The position numbers and the translations under genes are program-made. Source: Progne subis subis (taxonomy: Eukaryota; Chordata; Aves; Passeriformes; Hirundinidae). From it: a stretch of DNA of 64,000 nt. Shown here piece by piece: positions 40,701-48,649 of this stretch (the first letter of the stretch is position 1; each line of letters opens with the position of its first letter). The notes beneath the pieces are model-generated. The model saw nothing but the letters and a program-made list of their open reading frames with translations, was not told the DNA's origin and did not search any database. Location: positions 3,710,321-3,774,320 of the forward strand of contig JAKJHU010000033.1 in NCBI GenBank assembly GCA_022316685.1, read 5' to 3'.

Positions 40701-40959
40701 GGGCCCGGCTGTCAGCGCTGGATCCCCTGCAGGGCCTGGGCGGCCGGGCTGGGCCTGGAGACCCGCCGGGGACCGGCCTGACGGGAAAGCCGGGGCCGGG
40801 CCGAGCCCCCTCAGCCGGGCCCCGTGCACAGATCCCGCTCTCCGCCATCAGCCCGGGGCACCCACCCGGGGCTGCCCGCGCTCGCCGCGCCTCACCTGCC
40901 GCCGGCCCGCCCGCCGCCGTGACGTCAGCGCTCACGTAAGCCGCCAGGGCCGCCCCCAT
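10591..40959 (-). CDS. XPNPEP1: X-prolyl aminopeptidase 1 (aminopeptidase P1), 20-exon gene, spliced
   Basis: Aminopeptidase P1 removes the N-terminal residue from peptides whose second residue is proline. It is a cytosolic, Mn-dependent homodimer of family M24B with two N-terminal domains and a C-terminal pita-bread catalytic domain. Exons 2-20 give 623 residues from the ATG at 36454-36456 (after discounting one surplus base in exon 8), exactly the human length, with all phases consistent. Metal ligands Asp415, Asp426, His489, Glu523 and Glu537 are present, as are His395 and His498. Introns run from 270 bp (intron 4) to 5.5 kb (intron 2), all GT-AG. An in-frame ATG in exon 1 (40957-40959) could add 24 residues. 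As written, the exon 8 surplus base truncates the product at about 237 residues and removes the catalytic domain. Because the rest is intact, an assembly error is the likeliest reason. The family assignment is close to certain. Confidence 0.97.
11752..11850 (-). CDS. XPNPEP1: XPNPEP1 exon 19, residues 549-581
   Basis: A 99-nt phase-0 exon. It encodes [20 protein letters not shown] followed by [13 protein letters not shown], nearly identical to the mammalian protein ([18 protein letters not shown]). The acceptor is CTGCAG and the donor GAG/GTAAGT. The Thr-Phe-Glu-Pro-Leu-Thr block is typical of aminopeptidase P near the end of the catalytic domain. Confidence 0.97.
12536..12612 (-). CDS. XPNPEP1: XPNPEP1 exon 18, residues 523-548, metal ligands Glu523 and Glu537
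   Basis: A 77-nt exon completing the Asp-Glu-Pro-Gly-Tyr-Tyr motif and encoding FGIRIENVV. Glu523 and Glu537, two of the five ligands of the dimetal site in human XPNPEP1, are both present. The borders are TTCTGCAG acceptor and AAG/GTGAAT donor. Confidence 0.97.
13456..13629 (-). CDS. XPNPEP1: XPNPEP1 exon 17, residues 465-522, catalytic His489 and His498
   Basis: A 174-nt exon encoding [13 protein letters not shown], then [19 protein letters not shown], then [11 protein letters not shown]. The GTGHGVG motif carries the metal-ligand His489, and NVHEGP carries His498, the active-site histidine of M24 aminopeptidases. Conservation to mammals is very high. The exon ends one nucleotide into the Glu523 codon. 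Confidence 0.97.
14444..14513 (-). CDS. XPNPEP1: XPNPEP1 exon 16, residues 442-464
   Basis: A 70-nt exon encoding [19 protein letters not shown] then NGTK, matching the human [19 protein letters not shown] block. It ends with one nucleotide of the Gly465 codon. The donor is AAAG/GTGGGT and the acceptor TTGACAG. Confidence 0.97.
15336..15396 (-). CDS. XPNPEP1: XPNPEP1 exon 15, residues 421-441, metal ligand Asp426
   Basis: A 61-nt exon encoding [20 protein letters not shown] after a split Lys421 codon. Asp426 in DGTTDVTR is the second metal-ligand aspartate of the M24 fold. The acceptor chosen (CTGAAG) keeps the frame; the next possible AG two bases further would not. Confidence 0.96.
17000..17071 (-). 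CDS. XPNPEP1: XPNPEP1 exon 14, residues 397-420, metal ligand Asp415
   Basis: A 72-nt exon encoding [20 protein letters not shown] then AQY. Asp415 in LLDSGAQY is the first metal ligand. The mammalian form is [20 protein letters not shown]. Both borders split codons in phase 2. Confidence 0.97.
17582..17659 (-). CDS. XPNPEP1: XPNPEP1 exon 13, residues 371-396, His395
   Basis: A 78-nt exon encoding [20 protein letters not shown] then GAIIHY. His395 in IIHY contributes to substrate binding in human XPNPEP1. The donor is TACAA/GTAAGAG and the acceptor CTTTCAG. Confidence 0.97.
18330..18388 (-). CDS. XPNPEP1: XPNPEP1 exon 12, residues 352-370
   Basis: A 59-nt exon encoding [19 protein letters not shown], matching human [19 protein letters not shown]. 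It ends with two nucleotides of codon 371. The donor CAG/GTAAAA is weaker than most in this gene, and the acceptor is CACCAG. Confidence 0.96.
19501..19551 (-). CDS. XPNPEP1: XPNPEP1 exon 11, residues 335-351
   Basis: A 51-nt phase-0 exon encoding [17 protein letters not shown], which differs from human by one residue (Lys to Asn). It is followed by the donor GTATTG. This is the start of the catalytic domain. Confidence 0.97.
20855..20944 (-). CDS. XPNPEP1: XPNPEP1 exon 10, residues 305-334
   Basis: A 90-nt phase-0 exon encoding [20 protein letters not shown] then [10 protein letters not shown]. The block [13 protein letters not shown] and the GMRRAH end are conserved with human. The first six residues are divergent. 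The donor is CAT/GTAAGT. Confidence 0.96.
23634..23844 (-). CDS. XPNPEP1: XPNPEP1 exon 9, residues 234-304
   Basis: A 211-nt exon and the largest coding exon. It contains [11 protein letters not shown], then [13 protein letters not shown], then [20 protein letters not shown]. It belongs to the second N-terminal domain, and human LFIDGDRIDAP and VWVSDKASYAVSE align without gaps. In the frame set by the surplus base in exon 8, it opens with a TGA at 23833-23835 instead. Confidence 0.97.
24800..24882 (-). CDS. XPNPEP1: XPNPEP1 exon 8, residues 207-233, with a one-base frameshift
   Basis: The exon reads [10 protein letters not shown] in the incoming frame and [15 protein letters not shown] in the frame needed by exon 9. 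Incoming phase plus 82 nt would be correct, but the exon has 83 nt. The surplus base lies within 24850-24853, in the GAAG before the TAC codon. Read literally, translation runs into TGA at 23833-23835, giving about 237 residues and no catalytic domain. The borders are normal (TTTTTCAG acceptor, CAG/GTGCCT donor), so the extra base is not a misplaced splice site. It is a sequencing or assembly error, a rare allele, or a true disabling mutation. Confidence 0.93.
27090..27185 (-). CDS. XPNPEP1: XPNPEP1 exon 7, residues 175-206
   Basis: A 96-nt exon encoding [20 protein letters not shown] then [12 protein letters not shown]. Human GISWKDKVADLRLKMAERNV and [12 protein letters not shown] align without gaps. 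The donor GCAT/GTAAGT splits the Trp207 codon. The acceptor is TTTTGCAG. Confidence 0.97.
27538..27681 (-). CDS. XPNPEP1: XPNPEP1 exon 6, residues 127-174
   Basis: A 144-nt exon encoding [20 protein letters not shown], then [20 protein letters not shown], then ITLDLSYT. Human [19 protein letters not shown] and IWTDRPERPCKPL are clear matches. It links the first and second N-terminal domains. Confidence 0.97.
28595..28687 (-). CDS. XPNPEP1: XPNPEP1 exon 5, residues 96-126
   Basis: A 93-nt exon encoding [20 protein letters not shown] then [10 protein letters not shown], nearly identical to human. The donor is GCAG/GTTGG and the acceptor TTGAAG. It belongs to the first N-terminal domain. Confidence 0.97.
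28958..29062 (-). CDS. XPNPEP1: XPNPEP1 exon 4, residues 61-95
   Basis: A 105-nt exon encoding [20 protein letters not shown] then [15 protein letters not shown]. The [10 protein letters not shown] block is a hallmark of the N-terminal domain of aminopeptidase P and related creatinase-like proteins. The donor is ATGG/GTATGC. Confidence 0.97.
30759..30822 (-). CDS. XPNPEP1: XPNPEP1 exon 3, residues 40-60
   Basis: A 64-nt exon encoding [20 protein letters not shown] then Ala, with one nucleotide of Gly61. It matches human [20 protein letters not shown]. The acceptor is TTTTCTAG and the donor GCAG/GTACCT. Confidence 0.97.
32714..32745. repeat. 13-bp perfect inverted repeat
   Basis: The arms ACTTAAGTACATC (32714-32726) and its exact reverse complement (32733-32745) are separated by six bases, giving a short hairpin. 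It lies in XPNPEP1 intron 2. AT-rich arms of this size can arise by chance. Confidence 0.75.
34781..34831. repeat. Three-copy tandem repeat, 18-15-18 bp
   Basis: The unit AAACACTTGGATATCATT is complete at 34781-34798, shortened to 15 bp at 34799-34813 and complete again at 34814-34831. The copies are otherwise identical, which suggests a recent replication-slippage duplication in intron 2. Confidence 0.95.
36340..36464 (-). CDS. XPNPEP1: XPNPEP1 exon 2, residues 1-39, classical start codon
   Basis: The exon begins after TTTGCAG with GTGGGAAG and the ATG at 36454-36456. It encodes [20 protein letters not shown] then [19 protein letters not shown]. The human 623-residue form starts MPPKVTSELLRQLRQAMRN, so this is the classical start. 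The start context has A at -3 and A at +4. The eight bases before the ATG stay open in the same frame back into exon 1. The donor is CAG/GTATGG. Confidence 0.96.
36465..40895 (-). other. XPNPEP1: XPNPEP1 intron 1
   Basis: A 4431-bp intron. Its 5' end, next to exon 1, overlaps the CpG island and contains a CR1 fragment (40220-40628). I looked for an alternative human-like second exon coding the longer human N-terminus and did not find one. No nested gene is visible. Confidence 0.7.
40220..40628 (-). mobile_element. CR1 LINE 3' fragment, minus orientation
   Basis: Read on the minus strand, this matches the conserved 3' portion of avian CR1. It has a lead block with GAGCTGGGCCTGTTCAG, then GTGAGGAAGAACTTCTTTAC, then a tail with GACCAGAGGTCCTTTTCAAC and CCTAACAATTC. 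It is truncated at the 5' end, as most CR1 copies are. It lies in intron 1 only about 270 bp from exon 1, at the shore of the CpG island. Confidence 0.9.
40896..40959 (-). CDS. XPNPEP1: XPNPEP1 exon 1 with an in-frame upstream ATG (possible N-terminal extension)
   Basis: Exon 1 ends GCGGCAG/GTGAGG. An ATG at 40957-40959 opens 21 codons plus one base. Spliced to exon 2 it continues GGT GGG AAG ATG, in frame with the classical start. This adds 24 residues beginning [14 protein letters not shown], rich in Ala and Gly. The ATG has G at -3 and G at +4, a strong context, better than that of the classical ATG. Human XPNPEP1 has a longer isoform with a different N-terminal extension joined at the same point, so a second start is plausible. 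The sequence alone cannot say whether it is used. If not, this is 5' UTR. Confidence 0.6.
40920..40927. promoter_or_regulatory. XPNPEP1: CRE palindrome TGACGTCA, proximal
   Basis: A perfect eight-base cAMP response element, the binding site of CREB/ATF factors. It lies inside exon 1 (it would read Ala-Asp-Val-Thr in the extension frame), 43 bp from its twin. Confidence 0.7.
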
Positions 40960-40970
40960 GCCGTCACTGC

Positions 40971-40978
40971 TGACGTCA
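40971..40978. promoter_or_regulatory. XPNPEP1: CRE palindrome TGACGTCA, upstream
   Basis: The second perfect CRE, 12 bases upstream of the exon 1 ATG on the minus strand. Two full CREs in a CpG-island core are a usual mark of CREB/ATF-responsive housekeeping promoters. Confidence 0.75.
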
Positions 40979-41004
40979 CGGGGCGCGCGGGCGGCACCGG
41001 CAGC

Positions 41005-41040
41005 GGGATCGGCTCCGGGATCGGTCCCGGGATCGGCACC
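41005..41040. repeat. Three 12-bp tandem units in the XPNPEP1 promoter
   Basis: GGGATCGGCTCC, GGGATCGGTCCC and GGGATCGGCACC follow one another without gaps. They sit just upstream of exon 1, near the expected start site. A short TCCCG run follows at about 41069-41088. Confidence 0.9.
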
Positions 41041-41459
41041 GCCAGTGCTGAGCCCTGCCTGGGCCGCCCGTCCCGTCCCGTCCCGACCCGCCCGGCGCTC
41101 TCCGCTCCCGGGTGTCCGGACAGGGCGCGGGGCTCCGTGACCCGGGTGAGGGAAGGCGCTGTGGAGCCCGGGGCACCGGAGCGCGCTGCAGCCGGCGGGG
41201 AGGCACGGGAGCGGAGCGGAGCGCCTGTCCCACACCTCGCTCTGCGCTCTCCTCCCCGTTCCCTCCGCTCTATGAACTTCCAAAAATCCAGCGTGGAGGA
41301 GCGACTGAGACGGCTCAGCGAGCGCGCCCCGGGCCGCGGTGTGTGCGGGCCGCGCAAGGCGGGCGGGGAAGGGCCCGGGGCAGGACAGGCTGGCGGCTCA
41401 CACCTGCTGCCCCGCACCACACTGCCGGACAGGTTGAAATCACATACTGTGAAGTAACT

Positions 41460-41637
41460 CTGTGCTGTGGGGGCGGTGAGGCACTGAAACAGGCTGCCCA
41501 GAGAAGTTTTGGATGCTCCAACCCTGGAAATAGCAAGGCCGGGCTGGATCGGACTTTGAGCAACCTGGTCCAGTGCCCGTGGTTGACACTAGATGATCTT
41601 TAAGGTCCCTTCTAACCCAAACTACTCTGGTTCTATG
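41460..41637 (+). mobile_element. CR1 LINE 3' end, plus orientation
   Basis: It contains the signature order GGCACTGAAACAGGCTGCCC, AGAGAAGTTTTGGATGCTCC, GAGCAACCTGGTC, then GATGATCTTTAAGGTCCCTT and TAACCCAAAC with a final TTCTATGA. This is the standard avian CR1 3' terminus. It is 5'-truncated and lies at the outer edge of the XPNPEP1 CpG island. Confidence 0.92.
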
Positions 41638-41867
41638 AAAATCTGGTCATTTGCTGTGTGTACTTCCTAACAAAAATACCTTCCACTGCCTTGCTCTGCC
41701 CTGGCAGTTTTTCATAGGTGGGCTATAAGTGAACCCTACTGACAAACAGGAGGCTGTTAGGAAAATGCAGACATGAGAAGAGCACCCCCAAGAAAGGCTA
41801 CAACAAAATAAAAAGCTCTGCTTTGTGACTGTGTCCAGGCAAGAAGGGTTTGCCTGCAGCAGTGGGC

Positions 41868-42000
41868 TTTTGGAGGTCTCCAGTCCAACCCTCTGCTAAA
41901 ACAAGGCCAACTTCAAAGCTAGAGCGGGCTATGTAGGGACTGTCCTGCTGGGTTTTGAGTATCTCCAAGGAAGAGAAGCACAGCCACTCTGGGCAGCTGG
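41868..42000 (-). mobile_element. CR1 LINE 3' fragment, minus orientation, diverged
   Basis: The plus strand reads CTCCAGTCCAACCCTCTGCT, then GGTTTTGAGTATCTCCAAGG and a block ending CTCTGGGCAGC. These are the reverse complement of the CR1 3' region. The copy is more diverged than its neighbours and its limits are approximate. Confidence 0.75.
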
Positions 42001-45000
42001 TGACCTTGGAGCAAAAAGGTTTATTTCTGATACCCAAGCAGATTTCCCTCATTGCAGCTTGCCCCGTGACCTTTTGCTGTGCACATCTGGAAAGGGTCTG
42101 GCTCCTTTTTCTTTCAGACTATTCTCCAGGCTCAGCAATTCCAGCTCCCCTGCAGTCAGGCCTGGCCAGCAACTGTTCTCCACGCTGCAAATCCCTGGAA
42201 TACAACACAGCACAGCAAAACTTGTATTCTGACAGAAGAGAATAAAAGGTCTATCCTGCAACCAGCATCCCAGCATTGGGAAGGGTTGTTGGGTGGGGCT
42301 GGAATTGCAGACTGTCCCTGAGGAGGGACAGGAGAGAGGGGAGGGAGAGCCTAGCGACCAGGACTGTTATAACAGGAGCATTTCTTTCCTCATTAACCTT
42401 GTTGGGTGAAGCTAATTGCTCTTTCCCGATTATTTTCACCTTATCTTCCAGTCTTGCCCACAAGGGACTCCTCTAATCCTGGCAGTCTGGGCCAAAATGG
42501 CCCATTTAGTTCATCACACATCAGTGTCCCCCTCGGGCTAAACTACAGCCGTGTTTTGCATTTGTTTTACAGACCACGTTATGCTCACCCTGCAGAATAT
42601 TTGCTGAGAAGATTCATTTCTTGGAAACCAGCCAGAATCCAGCGATGCTCACACTAAAGCACGTGTCAGGACATTCTAAAAGCACTGCAACATTGGCACG
42701 ATGATCACGGAGATCATTTGCCGATGGTGAACTCTGCAGCTGAATCCAATCAGGGTTGTGAAATGGTCCTTTCAGCCTCCTCTGACTCACAATAACAGTA
42801 ATAATAATAATAATTTGGGGTTAGATTTTGAATTTGGCAGTGGCTCTTATTAGAGGGTTGTGGAAAGCTGCACCTGCTGGAGCTGTGCACCAGCCCAGGG
42901 AAGGGAGAAGGATCAGTCTGAAACATTTCAAATGTTTGTCATGTGCCTTTCCAGCTCTCCAAGTGGGGATGCCTTTTCCTCTCCTGTTCTGCAGCATTTT
43001 CAGTTTGTTTGAATTTAGGACAGTGGCTAAACACAAGGTAATCAGCCTGTGCCAGTGAAATTGTTTGATTATTTTTTGCCAGCAAATCATTATTATATCA
43101 CTTTGGGCTAGCTGATGGACCGTGGGAGCAGTGGCAATCAAATACAGGGAGGAAAGAAAATACTTCTGCTATGTGGGAGTGTGACTTGGGAAGCGTGCAC
43201 AGTATGAAATAATCAAGCTGCTGGCAGATCCCAGTGTACCAGGGGGAGGACAGGGAAGAGGAAAGCTCAGCATTTTCACAGAAATTCCCCCAGCTGCTTC
43301 AGGTCTAGAGATGCCATTCTGCCTGTCCACAGCCAGTCCAAGGAAAACTACAACTACAGTGCGAAAGCATGTCTGTCCTCCCTCCTTTAGCTATCCTACA
43401 ACCCCAGCATAAGAGGAGAACAAACCAGGAGGATTGAATTTGATTAACTTTCTCTCCTTTGGACCCAGCTCAGGGCAGAAATAACAAGCATCGCTGTGGA
43501 CAGACTATCAATGTGATATTGATGTCTCTATGTAATTTAAAATTAATTAAGCCACCACTCGAAAACACCTTACTGCATTGTCTGGTGGCCAAAATGTGCC
43601 TCTATTCTGTCTTCCTCATCAAGTTCTTTATTTAATAAAGGTAAAAAAAGTCTGCGTTCCCATCTCCTAAGAATGTGCTAAAGGAAGCAGAAAACAGAAG
43701 GGAAAATATTGATGCCTGGAAGAGTTTCTAGGTTGTTACTGAGTGCCTGGTATTGCAGAGACATATGGTTAAGGTTTCTGTACCCAGAGGTGACTTCTAA
43801 CTGGTTCTGATTCATTGAGTGCTAAAATTTAGATTCATTTGCTTTCCTTCCTGATAGAATTAATGATGACGAACTGATGGGTATTCTGCATAGGAACCTC
43901 ATTCCAGAAGAGTAATGAACTTGCGAGAAAGGAAATTTTCAGCTCAGGAAGCATTTTGCAGACATCTCTCTGCCTATGCTGGTGACAAGTCCTCTGCAGT
44001 GACCAGCCATGTCACAGGTGGAGGTGTGGCTGTGCCGTGTGAGCTGCTGTCCTGCCTGTCTGCAGCGAGCTGGGTCGAAACCCTTGGAGCATCCCCGTAC
44101 ACCTGAGCCACCAGGAGCAGTGTTAAACCCCTGGACAAGCCCGGAGGGGGTCTGGATTGCATGGGGGGGTTGATGCATGCCCAGGCTGAATGAGCCAGTG
44201 GATTGCTGCTAAAGGCTTTGCCTGCCTGAGCAGAGGAGGCAGCGCTATTTATTTCATTTGAATAATATATGACTAATAAGTTAAATAAGAGAAAGCAGAG
44301 TGAGCTTTCCGGTTAAGCCAAAATGTTTGATGCTTGTTTCCTGGGCATTTTGAGTCTCTGGGAAGCTTTGAAGTGGTCCTAATGAACTTGCCAACGTAGA
44401 TAATGTAAAATCTTTAATAATTAATTTATCAGGCAGAGCTGTCTATGATACATGTTCTGAAATGTTTAAAGAGATGAAACTGTCTTTTCTAAGTGTTTGT
44501 TTGACCTTAAATAAAATGGTGAAAATTCTGATGCAAAGATCTTTTATGGAAGCACTTCAATCTACCTTGCTTTGGATTAAATTTTCCCGATGGGGCTATC
44601 TTTTATGTCCTTATAATGCTGCTTTTGCCTCAGATAACAAAAGAGAGGGGTGAGGGAGAAAGAGCTGAGGAGTAGCAACAAAAATTCCCAGAGACCAACC
44701 TCACCAAATGACAGAGCCATTAACTGTTGTAATCTTGGTCTGTATCAAGTGATCAAGGCGAGGAAATAAGCCATAAAAGAACTTGCTTTATCTTATCAAC
44801 TCTCCTACACCCATTATACCTTTATTGTGGTTGTGACGTTCATTTCCTTCACCTTCTTGTTTTGGGCACCTGTGAAATTTAGACTCCTGCTTTGCAATTT
44901 AATCTCCAAAAATGACCCCTGCCCATCTCGATCATCCCACAGTTAAATGGCAGATGCTGTTTGGCACCTTGGTGGGATTGTGGTGTCAGAAGGTGACCCA

Positions 45001-48000
45001 AAAACCAGGACATTTCCCCGCCCCCCCCCCCCCCCCCCCCCCCGCAAAGTAATGCAGATTGTTGTGGGAGAGAGCAGTAGAACCTGGGGATTTGTAGCAG
45101 GGGGCTGAGCATCTACAACTCTCACCAAGGACAGGGGATGCTAGTGGTGTCTGCCAGTGGCTTGGGACATCTGGCCACTGAACAGATTAAAGGGGGCTCT
45201 CAGCCCCACTTCCCTGACACAGAGGCCCATGCCATCAGCACCACTGGGCTCTTCCACTGCTGTGGCCCCACAGTGCCACAGCCTCAGCGCTGTTTCCAAA
45301 CTGAGGAGCACAGTGGGAGACACGCAGGGGGTAGGATGTGAAGTGTGGGGTCACTTCCTGCCTGCCAACACGGGTCCAAAACACATTTTTTCAAGGTTGC
45401 ACACATGGCTGAACAGTCCCTCCCATCCGTGTGCGAGTGCTGGGATTGCCTGGACAATAACCCAGCCTCCTGTGTTTTTGTTTCCAGGGGCTGTCCTGCA
45501 AACCGTCACGTGAAAGTCGTTTTACTCACAAGAGCCCAAGTGAGTCTGGCCATGCTCACATCTCAGTGCTGGCTGGGTAGGGTCACATCCTCCCAGCCCA
45601 GGGGCACACCTGTGTCCGTGTGGGGGACAGCAAGTGTTGTAAGTCCAGTTTCCTTCCTATTTCCACCCTAGAAAATTACCTAACAACAATTAATGTTTTG
45701 GTAGTATATGACAGCAGTGCTGTAATGTGCCAAGACAGGGAAGGGCCCTGAGAACTGCAAAAATTTGTTTGTATTTTCAGCTCTCAGCTCTGAGTTAAAT
45801 GAAGGTTTCAAACATGTGGCATGAGTCTTCTTGGATCATGTTTAAAATAAATTTTGTGTGTTTGGAAACAGTGAAACTAGAAACTGCAACAACAAATGTT
45901 GTGTTTGGGGGAAAAGATAGCAGGGAGAGAAGAAACAAGCCTAGCTAGAGATCTTATCTTCGTTTTTCTTGGGAGGACAATTTATCTGGCCAGCACTGGA
46001 AGTTGATCATGGTTGGGTGGTTCCCAGCAGCCGCATTTGGAAAGGAAAGGGAGGCAGCAGTAGGCCAGGTAGATATCTGAGTACTTCCACGTCTGCTCTT
46101 TTAAGTTAAATACCAGATGTTCAGGCTTTGCCTGTAAACCTTTAACGACACGGGTGAAAATGAAATGTTTGCTGCTTTCTGTGCCTGGCTCCATTTCAAC
46201 ACCAAACAGTGCACACACATCCCCCATCACCTGCACTTGCCTCTTTGCAAATGGCCCAGATTTGAGCCTTCTGGCTATTTCCAGGACTCCTTAGTTTTCC
46301 CTTGCCCATTCTAGCAAGAAGAGAGATGGGAAAAGCTAGATCATGCATACAAAAGAGACCACGGTGGTCACTGGTGCAGCACTGGTGTTAAGTGCTTTAG
46401 ATCATTTGCTCAGCCTGTATAAAACTCCATTCTGCTTAGGAAGTATATCCTGATCAATTGCATATATTTATGGGTATATTCCATATGTAAATTTTAAAAT
46501 CATGCTTATTGCACAACAGAGACTTTATCCAGTTCCTCTGATGCCATTCTTCCTCAAATCTTCACTATCACAAACATTAACATAGCAGAGTGACCTGCTT
46601 GTGTTTTGGCCTGACACCTGGGAAATATTTTTATTGCACAAAGTTTTCTTATCTGCTCCAGTAATAAAACTAATGGAGCTAGGTGTCTGCTAGGTCCTGT
46701 CTGCTTGGGAGGCAAACGAGAGCCCTCCTGTGAGTTCCTGCCATGGCTTGGGATAGGGGCACTTCTCCCTGTGTTAACCCCAGTTTAGCATCTGAGATTG
46801 CCAGTGGATTTTGTTTCTAATTAATATTTGCAGGGTAATAGTATATAACAAATATATTAAAGGGCCACCTTTTACAAGCCCCAGTTTCCACCCAAAGTCA
46901 CTGCCTTTGTGAGCGAGGCCCACTCACCTGCTGAAAAATCCCTTGAGCCTGAATGTGTTGAAATAATTTGGTGTCCCAAGCTGTATAATATATTAAATGA
47001 ATCGCAGTACAAGAAACAGATGTTTATTCCAGTGAGTGCAGGAGTCCAGACACAAAGTATTGGGTTACTGTCTGTCTCAGATAACGGTACAAAGCAGAGA
47101 AAAGTTAGGATTAAACATTCCACATGTGTTCAGTGTAGAAACTTTAAACCTTAAAAATGTAGCCCAGGTTCTGTGCCTGGTCTTATGGGAGCAAACCTGC
47201 AATTGCCGTGAGGCATTCCCAAGCTGCAATCAGCACTTGGGCACAAACCTGGATTCTGGCACATGCCCTGCACATTACACCAAAATGTGAGGCTTGGCTG
47301 CTTTACTTTGGTGTCTGGCTGCATTCCTTAACTCATGTCCAAGAGACAGTGATCTGTAGCCGATATCTCTGAGAGATTTGGGGCCATCTGAGACCCACCC
47401 ATGACATTTCAGTTCTTTAGACACTGCTGTCCTGAGATCTAACTCCAGAACTGGGCTTTTCAAAATAGCTGTTTTCCTTAAAATAAAGCCTCATTATATT
47501 TGATTAGTTGGTTTTTTCTGTTAAACCAAAACTCTAGATTAGGAGTGAGAAAACCTGGGCTGATTTTTTTTTTTTTTTCCCCCCCTCCCAAATGAAACAT
47601 GAAATATGAGGCACTCCAGAGAAGTCTGGGGTCTGGGGTGTCTCTGTCAGGCTGGCTGCTTGACTCTTAGCAACTCTGCACAGGGAATGTTTACTCAAAA
47701 CTCTGTGCAGGAGAAAGCAGGAGCCCAAGAAAGCAAATGAGGTAACGAAAGGGATCTCTGTAGAAAGATCATGCATATCCCAGGGATGCTCCTTGCCTGC
47801 CCCTTTTGTGCCCTGCACAGATTCTTTTATCATCAGCATTACCCACATGGGTCCTGCTTGGGGTCATTTCTAAAAGACCTGCAGGTCCAGACTGTGCTCT
47901 GTTCTTGGGGACCCTGGGGGATTTCAGCCTTTGGAAAGAAGTGTGACCAGATCTCCAGCAGCTCCTGTCACCTGCAACCACTGTCCTTCAGCTGGCAGCA

Positions 48001-48649
48001 ACTGCAGAAAATGAAAAGCACCATTTTTACATTATAAAATCTGTTTAAACCAACAGACCTTTGCTCAGACAGACCATTGCCTCCTCCCACATCCCACCAA
48101 TTGCTGTATCACAGGCAGTGCTTCCTGGCTGCAGAACCTGAGCTTCACCCATAAAGGAGGGAAGTTCTGTTACTTCTTTTCTGTTCCTGTTTGCATCCCT
48201 CACCATGCTTGGAATGAGCTGTATCCTGAGTTCTCCTCCTACAAGCCTTCCCATTGTCCGCATCGCGGGTTATGGATCCTGTCCCTTTGAAGAAATATGA
48301 GCCATGTTATGGAAAAATGAGAATGATGTTGAGTCTGCAGGAGATACTCATGGATGTGACATACAGGAAAAGGATGAGTGCTTTGCTCTGTCCTCATGAA
48401 TGAAGCCACAGGAAGGAGGTGTGACAGGGCACGGCGTGAGCTGCTGAGAAATTTCCACGGTTCCTGATTCTGCATTGGCTCCATTTGCATCCCCACCCTG
48501 CATTTTCACTGACAGAAAGTCTACCTCATAAAGGGCTCCTCTGGCACTAAAAGTCTTGTCTCTGCTAAAAGGCGTCTTTAAATACCTAGCACCAGTGATT
48601 CAGACTTAATTTGTAACATTTTTACCCTGACAGCCCATGCTGATCAGGG
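42001..48649. other. Intergenic sequence between XPNPEP1 and ADD3, left part
   Basis: No exon chain, RNA gene or protein family is recognised. It includes an AAT repeat (about 42797-42814), the poly-C tract at 45021-45043 and a T15 run followed by seven C (47564-47585). AT-rich stretches at about 43500-43560, 44220-44420 and 46440-46510 look like candidates for conserved noncoding DNA, but that cannot be judged from one sequence. Confidence 0.6.
45021..45043. repeat. C23 homopolymer (G23 on the minus strand)
   Basis: Twenty-three uninterrupted C, preceded by CCCCG and followed by GCAAAG. Pure C/G runs of this length are rare compared with A/T runs. The minus strand could form stacked G-quadruplexes. 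The stated length may be uncertain because such tracts sequence poorly. Confidence 0.9.

Larger units (their letters stand above)
40640..41450 (-). promoter_or_regulatory. XPNPEP1: XPNPEP1 CpG-island promoter
   Basis: About 800 bp of very GC- and CpG-rich sequence span exon 1. No TATA box is evident at a sensible distance. Many GGGCGG-like and CCCGCC boxes are present, typical of a housekeeping promoter. Transcription should start somewhere between about 40980 and 41250 on the minus strand; the exact site cannot be read. The other side of the island could fire a plus-strand transcript, but I see no supported plus-strand exon. Confidence 0.85.

Noticed and set aside
40573..41283. 236-codon minus-strand open frame over XPNPEP1 exon 1
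   Set aside because: It reads straight through the GTGAGG donor into intron 1 and into CpG-rich sequence. Only the short piece 40896-40959 is plausible as coding.
41137..41457. Plus-strand frame with MNFQKSSVEERLRR, a possible divergent gene from the XPNPEP1 promoter
   Set aside because: No known neighbour is expected there, the frame is in a CpG island and no donor with supporting context follows. I could not match it to a family.
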